DNA of 64,000 nt from Pirellula staleyi DSM 6068 (GTDB lineage Bacteria > Planctomycetota > Planctomycetia > Pirellulales > Pirellulaceae), in assembly GCA_945900945.1 (NCBI GenBank), contig CAMDKL010000005.1, positions 1 to 64,000 of the forward strand, in the 5' to 3' direction. Each line of letters begins with the position of its first letter. Position 1 is the stretch's first letter. Below the pieces are notes generated by a model that searched no databases, was not told the origin of the DNA, and saw only the letters and a program-made list of their open reading frames with translations. Made by a program: the position numbers and the translations under genes. This document shows positions 9,730 to 20,715 of this stretch, one piece after another.

Positions 9730-10749
9730 TCAAGCCGCAGCCTTTTCGAGGTGGCGACGTTTCTTTTCGTCCATGCTGTCCAAGTCGATCACGTTCTTGG
9801 CAAGGCCAACCGCACGCAGAATACGAATGACAAGGAATGTCATATCGAACTCCCACCACTTGTGACCGTGTTGTGCTAATCTTGGATGCGCATGGTGATT
9901 GTTGTGCCAGCCCTCGCCGTAAGCAATGACCGCGACCCACCATAGGTTCCGGCTGTCGTCACGTGTTTCGTAATTTTTGTAACCCCAAATATGCGATGCA
10001 GAATTCACAAACCAAGTTGTGTGCATGACGAGCACCATGCGAACGCAGATGACCCAAACGAGCCAAGAAACTGCCCAACTTGGGCCGCCGATGAGATAGC
10101 CTATTCCGGTCACCAAGCCACCAAAGGCGATATGGATAGGTAGGAAGAACTTTTCCAAGAATACGGTGTACTTGTCCTTGAGCAAGTCGGGAACCCATTT
10201 GCGAGCATAGCCTTCTGGATCACCATTGTCGGTTGTGAATGCGAGCCAAAATGCATGCGACCACCACGGACCATCGTGTGGCGAGTGCGGGTCGCCTGGT
10301 TGATCGCTATAAGCATGATGCTTGCGATGATTGGCCGTCCAACTGATTGGTCCACCCTCACCTGCAAGTGTTCCAATCGTGGTAAAGACCTTGCGTAACC
10401 AACCCGGCACTTCTAGGCCGGTATGGGTCAACAATCGATGAAATCCCAAACAGATTCCCAAGCTGCCTGTCATCCAATGAAAAAGCAAAGTGAGTCCCAA
10501 TGCGCTCCAAGTAAAGCACCACGGAGCGTAGAGGGCTCCAATGTGCAAAGCGATCAACCAAGCCGAGGCACCCCATTGAATATTCCAAACGGTTGGAACC
10601 GGGGACACTTTCGTTGCACCTCCAGCCGAGGGAAGCCCCGCTGGTATTAGCTCCTCAACCATCGATTGAGGCGGGGATGCCAAAGTGATAGCGTGATGTT
10701 GGTATTGCTGTTGATTGGGAACGTCTGTCATTGGATCTTTGCCTAACAT
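9730..10749 (-). CDS. Acyl-CoA/fatty acid desaturase (membrane, tri-histidine box); start may be 10731
   Basis: HRLLTH, NHRKHH, HNNHH histidine boxes with transmembrane stretches. Confidence 0.9.
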   Translation of the reverse strand: MLGKDPMTDVPNQQQYQHHAITLASPPQSMVEELIPAGLPSAGGATKVSPVPTVWNIQWGASAWLIALHIGALYAPWCFTWSALGLTLLFHWMTGSLGICLGFHRLLTHTGLEVPGWLRKVFTTIGTLAGEGGPISWTANHRKHHAYSDQPGDPHSPHDGPWWSHAFWLAFTTDNGDPEGYARKWVPDLLKDKYTVFLEKFFLPIHIAFGGLVTGIGYLIGGPSWAVSWLVWVICVRMVLVMHTTWFVNSASHIWGYKNYETRDDSRNLWWVAVIAYGEGWHNNHHAHPRLAQHGHKWWEFDMTFLVIRILRAVGLAKNVIDLDSMDEKKRRHLEKAAA

Positions 10750-11281
10750 GCCAATTGTCCTGCGGCTGGGGGCTTGTTGAGTTCGGGGTTAAACCTGGCG
10801 ATCAGAACCGACATTGATCGTTTTGTGCGGCAATGGATTCTCATCTAAGTACATTAACGCCGTTGGCCCGCGGTGTATGTGCAGGATTGGTCGTTGGCGT
10901 GTCAAAGATATGTAAAACCTGGTTTTGAGCGTGCGGTTGCTTGCAAATTCGATGGTTTCACCTTGCGATTTTTTGCGAACCGGCGGGCTAAAGCCAAATG
11001 GTACACACTTTGCGATTTCGTTCGATACGCGTTCCGCGGCTAGCCCACAGCAGTTCAAAATGAATAAACAGGTGCGGCAACCGTCAAGCTTCCGGCCGCC
11101 TCTTGGGAATTTTCTTCATAAACTTCCCGGTCGACAGTTGCAATTTGAATGATTGAGCCGTTAAACTTTTTGACGACAACTGAATTGCACGCACTACCAA
11201 GCGTCATTTTTTGCTCGACCGCCCGGTCTGGCTGTGACAGTCCTTGGCGAATCAACTCAAGATTTTGCGGGAGTAAGGATT

Positions 11282-11938
11282 ATGTTAAAGAAAGTTTTCT
11301 TGGCCATGGTTGTTCTGCAAACTGGGACACAGGAGAGTTTCGGGGCGCTAATATTTTCTGAGGATATGGGAACTCCTTCCGGGACTATCGCCATTTCAAC
11401 TCACACTTTTCAGAATAGCGGCACGCTGACATTCGCTGGAACTGGCGACATTCGAAACACTTCGCCAAGTAATGTTTATGCAACTGCTAGTGCGGGTGGG
11501 AACGTTTTTTTGACAAGCAATATTGGAACAAATTTCACTATCGGAGCAATTAACACAAGCAACTACCTCGCTGGATCATTAACGCTTTCATTTGGAGCCC
11601 TGAAAAGTACAACTGCCTCCAATCTATCCGAACTTCAGGTTTCCTACAGCACGGATGGTATTACGTATTCAAGTTTAGCGTTTGCGGCGCAGCCGACCGG
11701 AACAGGGACAGCTGTCTGGCGATCAGTTGCGATATCCGATTCTAATTTAATACCGATCTCTTCCGCTCTCTCGTTACGGTGGACCAACCTTTCTGGAACC
11801 CCGTCATTTCGTATTGACGATATTGCATTCAACGGCTCAATCACGGCAGTCCCTGAGCCAAGTTCCTGGGCTATGGTTAGTCTGATGTGTTGCACTGGTT
11901 TTGTGGCCGCGTTTCGACGTCGGACCACCGGAGCGTAA
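11282..11938 (+). CDS. PEP-CTERM sorting-signal protein
   Basis: Signal peptide MLKKVFLAMVVLQTG...; C-terminal AVPEPSSWAMVSLMCCTGFVAAFRRR. Confidence 0.85.
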   Translation: MLKKVFLAMVVLQTGTQESFGALIFSEDMGTPSGTIAISTHTFQNSGTLTFAGTGDIRNTSPSNVYATASAGGNVFLTSNIGTNFTIGAINTSNYLAGSLTLSFGALKSTTASNLSELQVSYSTDGITYSSLAFAAQPTGTGTAVWRSVAISDSNLIPISSALSLRWTNLSGTPSFRIDDIAFNGSITAVPEPSSWAMVSLMCCTGFVAAFRRRTTGA

Positions 11939-11948
11939 GCTTCGTCAG

Positions 11949-13019
11949 CTAACCACCCGTTGCGAAAGTGACAGCTTCCGGTTGCGGGCTCGTCGCGCCG
12001 GAAGCAGAGCCTGTCACCTCAAAGCCCATGTCTGCGATCATCTCGTAGTCTTCTTGAGGCGGTTGGCCTTGGGTCGTCAAGTAATCGCCAACGAAAATAC
12101 TGTTCGCAACATACAGCCCTAGCGGTTGCAGAGTTCGTAAATGTCGCTCTCTACCCCCCGCTATCCTTAGCTCGCTCTTCGGATTCACGTAGCGAAACAT
12201 GCATAGCGCCCGCAAGCAGTCTCTAGGATTCAAATACTCTTTGCGTTCCAAAGGTGTACCGTCGATGGAATGCAGGAAATTTAGCGGGATCGATTCCACG
12301 GACAGCTCATTCAGTTCAAACGCCATCTGCACAATGTCTTCATGTTTTTCACCCATGCCGATTATGCCGCCACTGCAAAGCTCCATGCCAGCCTTGCGAA
12401 CATTCTTGAGCGTCTCCACTCGATCGTCGAAAGTATGAGTCGTACAAATTTCTGGGTAGTATTCGCGACTTGTGTTAAGGTTGTGGTTCACCTTGTCGAC
12501 ACCAGCGGCTTTGAGCCGTTTCGCTTGGTCTTCGTCGAGCAAACCAAGGCATGCACAAATATTGAGTCCGTACTGTTCCTTGATCAAGGGAACAATTGTC
12601 TCGACTGCTTTCATCTCCCGTTCGTTCGGTGCTCGACCGCTGATAACGATGCAATATGTCTTGCTCTTGCGCTCTGCCGCAATCCGAGCACCGTCAAGTA
12701 ATTTGTCACGGCTCAGGATGTTGTATTTCGGAATGGGCGCGTCGGAGATTTTTGATTGACTACAGTAGTTGCAATCCTCTGGGCACAATCCACTCTTGGC
12801 ATTCATCAAGAAGTACAACTGGACCGTCTTGCCGAAGTAATAGTGCCGAATTCTAAAGGCACCCGCGATGACGTCGAGCAATTCGTCGTCGGTTGTTTGC
12901 AAAATCGAAAGAGCTTGCTCACGCGTAGTGGATTGGCCGGCGAGCACGTTAGATGCCAGACTTTGCCAAATAGAATCAGTGTTGGCGGTGGTGTTTGGAT
13001 CGAGGGCAGATGAAAGCAT
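11949..13019 (-). CDS. bioB: Biotin synthase (radical SAM)
   Basis: NAKSGLCPEDCNYCSQS (CxxxCxxC), CACLGLL, YNHNLNTS-like VNHNLNTSREYYPEI, GGIIGMGE. Upstream in-frame extension to 13211 looks non-coding. Confidence 0.95.
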   Translation of the reverse strand: MLSSALDPNTTANTDSIWQSLASNVLAGQSTTREQALSILQTTDDELLDVIAGAFRIRHYYFGKTVQLYFLMNAKSGLCPEDCNYCSQSKISDAPIPKYNILSRDKLLDGARIAAERKSKTYCIVISGRAPNEREMKAVETIVPLIKEQYGLNICACLGLLDEDQAKRLKAAGVDKVNHNLNTSREYYPEICTTHTFDDRVETLKNVRKAGMELCSGGIIGMGEKHEDIVQMAFELNELSVESIPLNFLHSIDGTPLERKEYLNPRDCLRALCMFRYVNPKSELRIAGGRERHLRTLQPLGLYVANSIFVGDYLTTQGQPPQEDYEMIADMGFEVTGSASGATSPQPEAVTFATGG

Positions 13020-13326
13020 ATAGTTGTTGCGTGATAGGAATGAATCGATGTTGGTTGGTCCGAAAAAGCATTTTGGTCGGATAATGCAACCTGCACTCAA
13101 CCGACTTTCTATACCGCTCGCACAGCGGGTGAGGATTATACATCGAAAACCTATTCTGCCAAAGGGTTTACGTTCCACCGAATAATCGCTAGACGCTGTA
13201 CCGTATCGCATTTTCTCAATTTGCTTGCATTTGGCGGACGATAGGGACCGAACGCGTTACCTTTCGACAGATGTACTTCTTGCATCCGTCAAGAATTCTA
13301 TAGTCCACTCCGTGCAAAGAGACTTC

Positions 13327-14250
13327 ATGGCTCATTCAAGCCCATACCTAAACGACGTGGAGGATTCACAGGACGAAGACCTCAAGTTGCTGTCCCGTCG
13401 TAAAAGTGCCAAGGATGGAGCCCAACCTCAATCTCCGCTGGAAACGTATCTCCGCGAGATCAATGAAATGAAATTGTTGACGGCCGAAGACGAGCAAATG
13501 CTTGCGAGGCTAATCGCTCAAGGCGACGCGCAAGCTCGCGATCGCATGGTCCGTGCCAATTTACGCTTGGTAGTGAATATAGCCAGAAGCTACGTTGGCA
13601 AGGGGCTTGCGCTCCAAGATTTGATCGAGGAAGGAAACTTAGGCTTGCTGCGCGCCGTGGAGGGATTTGATCCCGAAATGGGTACGCGGTTTAGTACTTA
13701 CGCCAGCTATTGGATCAAACAGTCGATCAAACGCGCATTGATCAACTCGTCCAAAACAATTCGAATCCCAGCTTACATGGTCGAATTGCTCAGTAAATGG
13801 CGGCGAGCAACGGCTCGATTGAACGACGAGCTTGGTCGAATGCCGACACAGGAAGAAATCGGGCGTATCCTAGGGCTACCAAAGAAGAAACTGCCGATCA
13901 TCAAGAAAGCGATTCAGGTACACAATGCTACCCCGCAAAGCGATCAATCGGACTCCGGTTGGTCCATTGGTGAGATGGTAATGGACGAACGGGTCAAGAG
14001 TCCAGATGAGGTCATGATCGATCACGACGTTCTCAAGACGGCCATCGAATTAGTCGACAAGTTGGATACACGTGAAGCGACGGTGCTCAAGATGCGATTT
14101 GGTCTTAACGATACACCGCCGCACACGCTCAAGGAGATCGGCGTCGAACTTGGTTTGACTCGCGAACGCGTCCGACAAATTGAGACCGAGGCGTTAGCTC
14201 GGCTGAAACATGCACTCAAAGATCCAAAAGAGCGCATGGGTTTGACTTAA
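13327..14250 (+). CDS. RNA polymerase sigma factor, sigma-70 family (RpoD/RpoS-like)
   Basis: DPVRMYLREI-like SPLETYLREINEMKLLT, GNLGLLRAVEGFDPEMGTRFSTYASYWIKQSIKRAL, region 4.2 HTLKEIGVELGLTRERVRQIETEALARL. Confidence 0.93.
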   Translation: MAHSSPYLNDVEDSQDEDLKLLSRRKSAKDGAQPQSPLETYLREINEMKLLTAEDEQMLARLIAQGDAQARDRMVRANLRLVVNIARSYVGKGLALQDLIEEGNLGLLRAVEGFDPEMGTRFSTYASYWIKQSIKRALINSSKTIRIPAYMVELLSKWRRATARLNDELGRMPTQEEIGRILGLPKKKLPIIKKAIQVHNATPQSDQSDSGWSIGEMVMDERVKSPDEVMIDHDVLKTAIELVDKLDTREATVLKMRFGLNDTPPHTLKEIGVELGLTRERVRQIETEALARLKHALKDPKERMGLT

Positions 14251-14308
14251 TCCGCTACGCAAAACCTTATAGAGCCGAGGGACTAGAGAATTGGCACTCC
14301 CTTTTCGG

Positions 14309-14376
14309 GTTTCGTGAACCGGCGGGCGCTAGCCCCGGGCCTCCATTGCGCAGCAATATCGCTAGTCACGCAGCCG
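14309..14376. repeat. Family A repeat copy, abutting and overlapping the RND gene 3' end
   Basis: GTTTCGTGAACCGGCGGGCGCTAGCCCCGGGCCTCCATTGCGCAGCAATATCGCTAGTCACGCAG. Confidence 0.85.
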
Positions 14377-17300
14377 GCGGACGCACACGGAAGAATAGGA
14401 CGTAAAGAGCTGGTAAGTTGATCAGCGTCAAAAAGGTGGCCAAGGATAGGCCACCCATGATTGCGATGGCCATTGGGCCCCAGAATACACTTCGGGCCAG
14501 TGGGATCATGGCCAAAATTGCTGTTGCTGCGGTCAAAATGACGGGTCTTGCCCGACGAACGGATGACTCAATGACGGCGTCCCATTCACTTAGCCCGCCG
14601 TTCATGTCTTGCTCGATTTGATCGACGAGAATAACGGAGTTTCGCATATCCATGCCTGCCAATGCAATGACTCCCAATAACGCTACGAATCCGAAGGGTG
14701 CATTGAACAGATGTAAGAAAGCAACCGCCCCGATCAAACCAAGCGGCGCAATTCCGAAGATGAGTACCATCTTTTTGAAACTGTGGACTTGCGACATGAG
14801 TAAAGTCAACATCAACAAAATCATGAGTGGGAACAACGAGAACAGTGCCTGGTTCGCTTTCTTGCTTTCCTCGATCGCTCCTCCGGTATCGATGCGATAA
14901 CCCGGCGGCAATTCGGAACGGATCTGCAACAATGCTGCTTCCACGCGAGCGCTTACATTAGGCGCTTGCACACCATCAACAATGTCGCATCGGACCGACA
15001 ACGAGCTTTCTTGATTTCGACGCCACACAATCGGTTCCTCAAGCCCTGCTCGTACCATCCCAACTTGACTCAAGGGAACGACTTTTCCTGTTGAAGTGAA
15101 TAGGGTCATGTCCGAAAATTGCTCTAGGTTTAGTCGTTCGGACTCGATAGCTCTCGCTACAATTTGAATCTTCTCGGTTCCCTCGCGATACTGTGAGATC
15201 GTCGTGCCGCTAAGAAGCGTTTGCAAGCCAAGTTCAATTTCTTGTGGGGAGAGCCCCATTAGCCTAGCACGATCTTGGTCAATAACGACATGAATGCTTT
15301 TGGCCGGTTCATCCCATTCAAGATTCACATCCAGCGCGGATGGTTCAGCTCGCATGACCTCACGAACATCACCGGCAATCGATCGCACGACCTTGGCGTC
15401 GGGGCCAATAACTCGGAACTGGACTGGAAATCCGACGGGCGGACCAAAGTCTAGCCTCAAAACTCGGAGCGAAGCGTCCGAGAACAACGGATCCTGCTCA
15501 AATCGAGTCTTCAACTCAGTTCGCAACGCTTCACGCGCTGGAACGCCTGTCGTCTGTATGACAAGTTTAGCGAAGCTTGGGTTTGGCAAATCAGGATTTA
15601 GTGCAAGAAAGAAGCGTGCAGAGCCTGCGCCGACGTAACTGGTAAAGTGTTCAACCAATGGCGTTTTATCTCCTTCCGAAGATTTCAAATGCGGACGCAC
15701 CAATTCTTCGATCTGGCCCATCATGCGATTGGTAGCCTCGATCGATGAGCCTTCGTTCATCCGAACGTCTACGATGAGTTCAGCACGAGACGACAGCGGA
15801 AAAAACTGCTGTTGCAATTTGGTGAAACCGAAGAGCGATGTAGCGAACATGGCCAAAGTCGTTGCCACCACAACCACGGGATGCCGCACGCAAACTCGCA
15901 CAATAGAACGGAGCATACGGTGAAACGCCGACTGGAAGGGAGCACGATGATCCTCCCCTTTCTTCCGGTGAAAGTCTGGCAACAACATCACACCGAGATG
16001 AGGAGTGAAGACGACCGCTACAAGCCACGATGCAGTGAGCGTGATACCAACAACCCAGAAGATCCCGCCCGCGTATTCACCCGACGAGGAGCGTGCAAAC
16101 CCGACCGGCATGAAACCGACCACGGTGATGAGCGTCCCTGAAAGCATAGGAAATGCTGTCGATTTCCAGGCAAACGTGGCTGATTCCACCCGGCTCCAGC
16201 CCTCCTCCATTTTCACAGCCATCATTTCAACTGCAATGATTGCGTCGTCTACCAGCAGTCCTAACGCCAAGATCAAAGCCCCCAGCGAAATACGGTCCAG
16301 GTTCATTCCGATCGCGTTCATAATTACCAACGAAATGGAAAGCACCAAGGGTACACTCAATGCGACGACGATCCCCGTTTGGATTCCCAAACTCAGGAAA
16401 CTAACCACCAGCACAATAATAAGCGCTTCGATGAATGACCGAATAAATTCCCCAACGGACTCTTCGACAACACGCGGTTGGAAGGCAATGTTTCCGATGC
16501 TCACGCCTACAGGGACTTGCTCACGAATTTTGTCGAGTTCTTTTTTCAATGAATCCCCGAGCTGAATCACATTTCCGCCTTTGCGCATCGTAACTCCAAG
16601 CACCACCGCGGGCTTGCCGTTGTATCGAACTAAATAGGTAGCCGGATCCACGTAGCCACGATTGACCGTCGCGATATCATCCAGACGAAAAACACGCCCA
16701 TTGGCCTGTACGGGTACAGCTTGGATTTGCTCTATGCCATCAAAGTCCCGGTAGACGCGAACGTGGATGCGATCGGTCGCAGTGTCGATGCTCCCGGAAC
16801 GAATGAGGATGTTTTGCTTCTGAACACTTTCGAAAATCTGTTGCGGAGAGACACCTAAAGTTGCAAGTTTTTGATGGGAAAACTCGATGTAGATCCGCTC
16901 GGACTGGTCGCCGATAATATCCACTTTTTCGACGTCAGGTACACGCAGCAACCGCTTCCTGGCGGATTCGCACATTCGCTTGAGTTCGGCTGGCGAATAT
17001 TCATCTCCCTGAAAAGCATAAAGTGCCGGATAAACGTCGCCATACTCATCATTGACTGCCGGTCCTAAAACGCCTTGTGGGAGATCGCTTTTGATGTCGT
17101 CCAGTTTCTTGCGAACTTGATACCAGATGCCGGCGACCTCACGCGATGGTGTGGCGTCCTTGAGTTGAACCAGCGTTAGCATTCGATCCGGCAAGCAATA
17201 GGTTTGGACAAAATCCAAATAGGGAGTTTCTCGAAGTTTTACCTCAATGACGTCGGCGACCAACTGTTGCATTTCCTCGGACGTGGCTCCCGGCCAAGCG

Positions 17301-17497
17301 GCTGAGACAATGCTTGTTTTAACAGTAAATGAAGGGTCTTCGGCTCGTCCCATTTCAAGATAAGCTTGCAGGCCAGCAAGGCTACACGCCAAGATTAGGA
17401 AGGTGACAAAGGCGGGATGAGTAACCGCCCAGCGAGAGAGATTAAATCTAGGGTTGTCCGCTTTGGACTGGGGCGTTTTGATCTGTAGATCGATCAT
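14366..17497 (-). CDS. RND efflux transporter permease (AcrB/HAE1-like)
   Basis: 1043 aa; GRAEDPSFTVKTSIVSAAWPGATSEEMQQLV, LALGLLVDDAIIAVEMMA, G-x-x-x-R-x-x-R-P-V-I-L-T near the end. Confidence 0.94.
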   Translation of the reverse strand: MIDLQIKTPQSKADNPRFNLSRWAVTHPAFVTFLILACSLAGLQAYLEMGRAEDPSFTVKTSIVSAAWPGATSEEMQQLVADVIEVKLRETPYLDFVQTYCLPDRMLTLVQLKDATPSREVAGIWYQVRKKLDDIKSDLPQGVLGPAVNDEYGDVYPALYAFQGDEYSPAELKRMCESARKRLLRVPDVEKVDIIGDQSERIYIEFSHQKLATLGVSPQQIFESVQKQNILIRSGSIDTATDRIHVRVYRDFDGIEQIQAVPVQANGRVFRLDDIATVNRGYVDPATYLVRYNGKPAVVLGVTMRKGGNVIQLGDSLKKELDKIREQVPVGVSIGNIAFQPRVVEESVGEFIRSFIEALIIVLVVSFLSLGIQTGIVVALSVPLVLSISLVIMNAIGMNLDRISLGALILALGLLVDDAIIAVEMMAVKMEEGWSRVESATFAWKSTAFPMLSGTLITVVGFMPVGFARSSSGEYAGGIFWVVGITLTASWLVAVVFTPHLGVMLLPDFHRKKGEDHRAPFQSAFHRMLRSIVRVCVRHPVVVVATTLAMFATSLFGFTKLQQQFFPLSSRAELIVDVRMNEGSSIEATNRMMGQIEELVRPHLKSSEGDKTPLVEHFTSYVGAGSARFFLALNPDLPNPSFAKLVIQTTGVPAREALRTELKTRFEQDPLFSDASLRVLRLDFGPPVGFPVQFRVIGPDAKVVRSIAGDVREVMRAEPSALDVNLEWDEPAKSIHVVIDQDRARLMGLSPQEIELGLQTLLSGTTISQYREGTEKIQIVARAIESERLNLEQFSDMTLFTSTGKVVPLSQVGMVRAGLEEPIVWRRNQESSLSVRCDIVDGVQAPNVSARVEAALLQIRSELPPGYRIDTGGAIEESKKANQALFSLFPLMILLMLTLLMSQVHSFKKMVLIFGIAPLGLIGAVAFLHLFNAPFGFVALLGVIALAGMDMRNSVILVDQIEQDMNGGLSEWDAVIESSVRRARPVILTAATAILAMIPLARSVFWGPMAIAIMGGLSLATFLTLINLPALYVLFFRVRPPAA

Positions 17498-17500
17498 GGT

Positions 17501-18655
17501 CTATCGCTTCGAATTCCAGACTCTTATTCGCGAGTTTTCGTCGACACGTTGAACGCCAGCACTCACGATTCTGTCCCCAGAACGGAATGGCCCGCGAACG
17601 ATCGCCGTGTCGTTGCGGTACTGGATGATTTCAACCGTAACGGCTTCAACGCGTCCCGATAGAGACTCAATCCTCCAAACGATCGGCAACGCGTTGCGGC
17701 TTGCGATCGATGTGATTGGTATACAAAGGCCATCTTCATCGGAATTGCTTAATAGAATGGAAGCGGTCATTCCAATAGTCAAATTGGGCGCTGACTCTTT
17801 GAGCTTGAATCTGGCATCGTAGGTTCGAGAAATCGGATCGGCCATCGGTGATAGCTCTCTCAATTCCGCTTGCAGGACTAGTCCAGGTCGCGACCAAAAT
17901 GCTGCAGTTGCCTGAAGTTTTTTAACGTCCGCGACAAGAAACTCAGGCAGGCTGACCATGGCTTCGAGTTCATCGGTCCGCATCAACTGCAGGACCGCTT
18001 GGCCAACGTTGACCACTTGCCCCGCTTCGGCTTGAATGGCAGTAACTAGACCATCGGAGTCCGCAATCAAATCGCAATAGGTTCGCTGGTTGGTGGCAAG
18101 TGCCAAGCGACGATCGGTTGCATCCAAGCGAGCTTTCGCAACGTCGCGATTAGCCAGTGCAAGCTCATATTCAGATCGGCTTACCGAACCAGTGGAACGA
18201 AGTTGCAGTAGACGGGTTTGCTCAGCGGTACATTGTTTGAAAAGCGACAAAGCGGAAATTTGGTCCGCTTCTGCAACATGCAATTGCAGCACATTGTCTT
18301 CTGGATCCAATCGAAACAGGACCTCCCCTTTTTTGACTCTCTGACCTACCTCAACAGTTCGCTCCAAAATCTTTCCAGCTACTCGGAATGCGATGGATGC
18401 TTGATAACGAGGTTGCAACGTCCCTGTGAAAGCGTGCTTCGCACCGGTTGCACCCGAACTGGACGTTACCGTGAACGCACGAACAACCAGTTCGGAGCCG
18501 TTCGGATTCAAACGTCGATTGGTAGCATCAAATGGATGCGCCGGTGCTGTGGGGTCGGATTCCAGATGCAAATTATTATAGGCAAATGCAGCTCCAATCG
18601 ATGCGATGACCAGCACCGTTGCCGCTATGAATATTCTTCGTTTTGGAAATTTCAC
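17501..18655 (-). CDS. RND efflux periplasmic adaptor (membrane fusion protein)
   Basis: Signal anchor; biotinyl-lipoyl-like IAFRVAGKILERTVEVGQRVKKGEVLFRLDPED; adjacent to the RND permease. Confidence 0.92.
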   Translation of the reverse strand: MKFPKRRIFIAATVLVIASIGAAFAYNNLHLESDPTAPAHPFDATNRRLNPNGSELVVRAFTVTSSSGATGAKHAFTGTLQPRYQASIAFRVAGKILERTVEVGQRVKKGEVLFRLDPEDNVLQLHVAEADQISALSLFKQCTAEQTRLLQLRSTGSVSRSEYELALANRDVAKARLDATDRRLALATNQRTYCDLIADSDGLVTAIQAEAGQVVNVGQAVLQLMRTDELEAMVSLPEFLVADVKKLQATAAFWSRPGLVLQAELRELSPMADPISRTYDARFKLKESAPNLTIGMTASILLSNSDEDGLCIPITSIASRNALPIVWRIESLSGRVEAVTVEIIQYRNDTAIVRGPFRSGDRIVSAGVQRVDENSRIRVWNSKR

Positions 18656-18799
18656 GATAAGATTGGTTCTCTAGGATGTTCTTGCCGCCATCTACTGACG
18701 CAGCGTCAGTTTCTTAGTTGTCTTAGGCGGCGAACGCGGCTTTCTATGGTGGATGCAAGGCTTCGCATCGATTATTCATTAGCCGCAGGGCGTGTTAAA

Positions 18800-19552
18800 C
18801 TAATTGTTTGCCAGTTTTGAATGCTTTTCGTTTTTTACAGACCAAAACTTGGGCTGCAGCGTTTGTTTTAGGTTCGACATGAAAGCGTTGTAGTCTGCAA
18901 GCATCATAATGGGCTGCCAAGCGAAGCCGTTCAGAAGCGTACAGCAGTGGACACGGATTGCGTTGAGCGGATTATTGATACCGATTGCCGGCAGAGATGG
19001 GCTGGACGAGGTCAGGATTTGGCTACCGTAGTTGATGGCCCAAAAACCGAAAACCAATTCCTCAGGCGTCAGGCTTTCCGGAATGGCAAGTTCGTTGCGA
19101 GCGACTGCATCTCGAACGATGCCAGCAACGATTCCCATGCATTGCCCTTCGCATTGGCGGATCAGATTCTGGCGTTGTTCCGAAGACTTGTCCCAAATGC
19201 TTTGATTGCGGATGCATTGCTCGACTAGGAAATCCTCTGTGCAATGCTGTGTATAAAACTCGCAGGCTGCCCCCAGTGCCATCATTCGCAATCGAGCAGC
19301 ACCCGTGATGTACGCCGATTGTTCGAACAGACCACGACGCAGCTCCATCGACTCGAAAGCCAGTGCCAGGACGATCTCTTCCTTGTTAGGGAAATGGTTG
19401 TAAATCGTTCCTTTTGCGTATTCCATCTGCGAAGCGACACGATCCATACTCAGCCCCTGAAAGCCCTCGGCGATCAAAATAGGACGAGCCACTCGAAGGA
19501 TATCCGAGCTCCGCTTCTCCATTTCCCGTTGTTTTCGTGAAAGTTCGACCAT
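18800..19552 (-). CDS. TetR/AcrR family transcriptional regulator
   Basis: ILRVARPILIAEGFQGLSMDRVASQMEYAKGTIYNHFPNKEEIVLAL HTH; heads the RND operon. Confidence 0.92.
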   Translation of the reverse strand: MVELSRKQREMEKRSSDILRVARPILIAEGFQGLSMDRVASQMEYAKGTIYNHFPNKEEIVLALAFESMELRRGLFEQSAYITGAARLRMMALGAACEFYTQHCTEDFLVEQCIRNQSIWDKSSEQRQNLIRQCEGQCMGIVAGIVRDAVARNELAIPESLTPEELVFGFWAINYGSQILTSSSPSLPAIGINNPLNAIRVHCCTLLNGFAWQPIMMLADYNAFMSNLKQTLQPKFWSVKNEKHSKLANN

Positions 19553-19757
19553 GGAGTCAATTATTGGCGCTGCGCCACAAAAAACAAGAGGATAGCGACG
19601 AAAGATTGCTCTCGCGGAGCCACGAAGAACGCGCTGACAAACAATAGTTGATACTTCAGGTATATTTTGTGGAGCAGTCAGTTCAAATCATGTTTGTGAC
19701 CAGGCGACTTCCCACTTTGTGCAATGATGCACTTCATCGCAAAAAAGTTTATCGATT

Positions 19758-20696
19758 ATGAAAATAGAAAAATTATTCAAGTTGGCGGCGATTGCTGCAG
19801 TCAACTGTCTATTCGGAATGCCGCATTGGGTTTTTGGTCAGGAAAAATCACCTGTCACCAAATCTTCGCCGGACTCCAATGCAGGTAATGGAACGGAAAA
19901 AGCTGAACGACCGAGCTTTTTGCGAATCAACAAGACAAGCAGGGGCGACCCCGAATCACTGCAGGTAGCCATTGCGAGATACTCGTTTGACGAGGGGGAG
20001 TTCCAAGGTGCGTACGTCGATCTAATCGGGGCGGTGCACGTCGGCACCAAGGAGTACTACCAGGCGCTGAACGAGCGGTTCAAGGCTTACGATGCGATGC
20101 TGTATGAATTGGTCGCTGACCCATCTGCCAACAAGCCAGACAAGCGAGCTGATCGCGGCGGTTTTAATCCGTTGGGCGCTTTGCAAACAGGCATGAAGGA
20201 AGTTTTGAAATTAAAGTTTCAGTTAGACGAAGTGGACTACAGCCCAGCCAATTTTGTTCATGCAGACATCAGTGGAGAGGATTTCGTTGAGGACATGAAA
20301 CAACGAGGCGATAGTTTCGTAGGAATGTTTGCTCGCATGATGGGAGCGGGCTTGGCTGCCCAAAACAGCAAGAAGGGCTCCACGCAGCAGGCTGAAATGC
20401 TTGCCGCCGCCCTGGCCAAAGACACAATCAAGCTGCGACGAGTCATGGCCGAACAATTTGAATCGATGGATAGTCAAATGGCGGGTATGGCGGACAAGAA
20501 TGGCAAAAGTACATTGCTAACGGAGCGGAACACGAAAGCCTTTCAAGTCATGGAAAGAGAAATAAGAGCGGGAAAGAAGAAGCTAGCTATTTTTTATGGT
20601 GCAGGGCATTTGCTGGATATGCATCAGCGCTTGTTACGCGACTACAAAACCACTCAAACGCAACTGGAATGGCTCGACGCATGGCCACTCAAGTAA
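19758..20696 (+). CDS. TraB/GumN-like family protein with signal peptide
   Basis: VDLIGAVHVGTKEYYQALNERFKAYDAMLYELV ... LTERNTKAFQVMEREIRAGKKKLAIFYGAGHLLDM. Confidence 0.7.
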   Translation: MKIEKLFKLAAIAAVNCLFGMPHWVFGQEKSPVTKSSPDSNAGNGTEKAERPSFLRINKTSRGDPESLQVAIARYSFDEGEFQGAYVDLIGAVHVGTKEYYQALNERFKAYDAMLYELVADPSANKPDKRADRGGFNPLGALQTGMKEVLKLKFQLDEVDYSPANFVHADISGEDFVEDMKQRGDSFVGMFARMMGAGLAAQNSKKGSTQQAEMLAAALAKDTIKLRRVMAEQFESMDSQMAGMADKNGKSTLLTERNTKAFQVMEREIRAGKKKLAIFYGAGHLLDMHQRLLRDYKTTQTQLEWLDAWPLK

Positions 20697-20715
20697 GCCA
20701 GAAGATGCTAGCCCA

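Noticed and set aside
16005-16565. 186-aa plus ORF antisense to the RND permease
   Set aside because: Ser/Thr-rich shadow frame of a conserved membrane protein.
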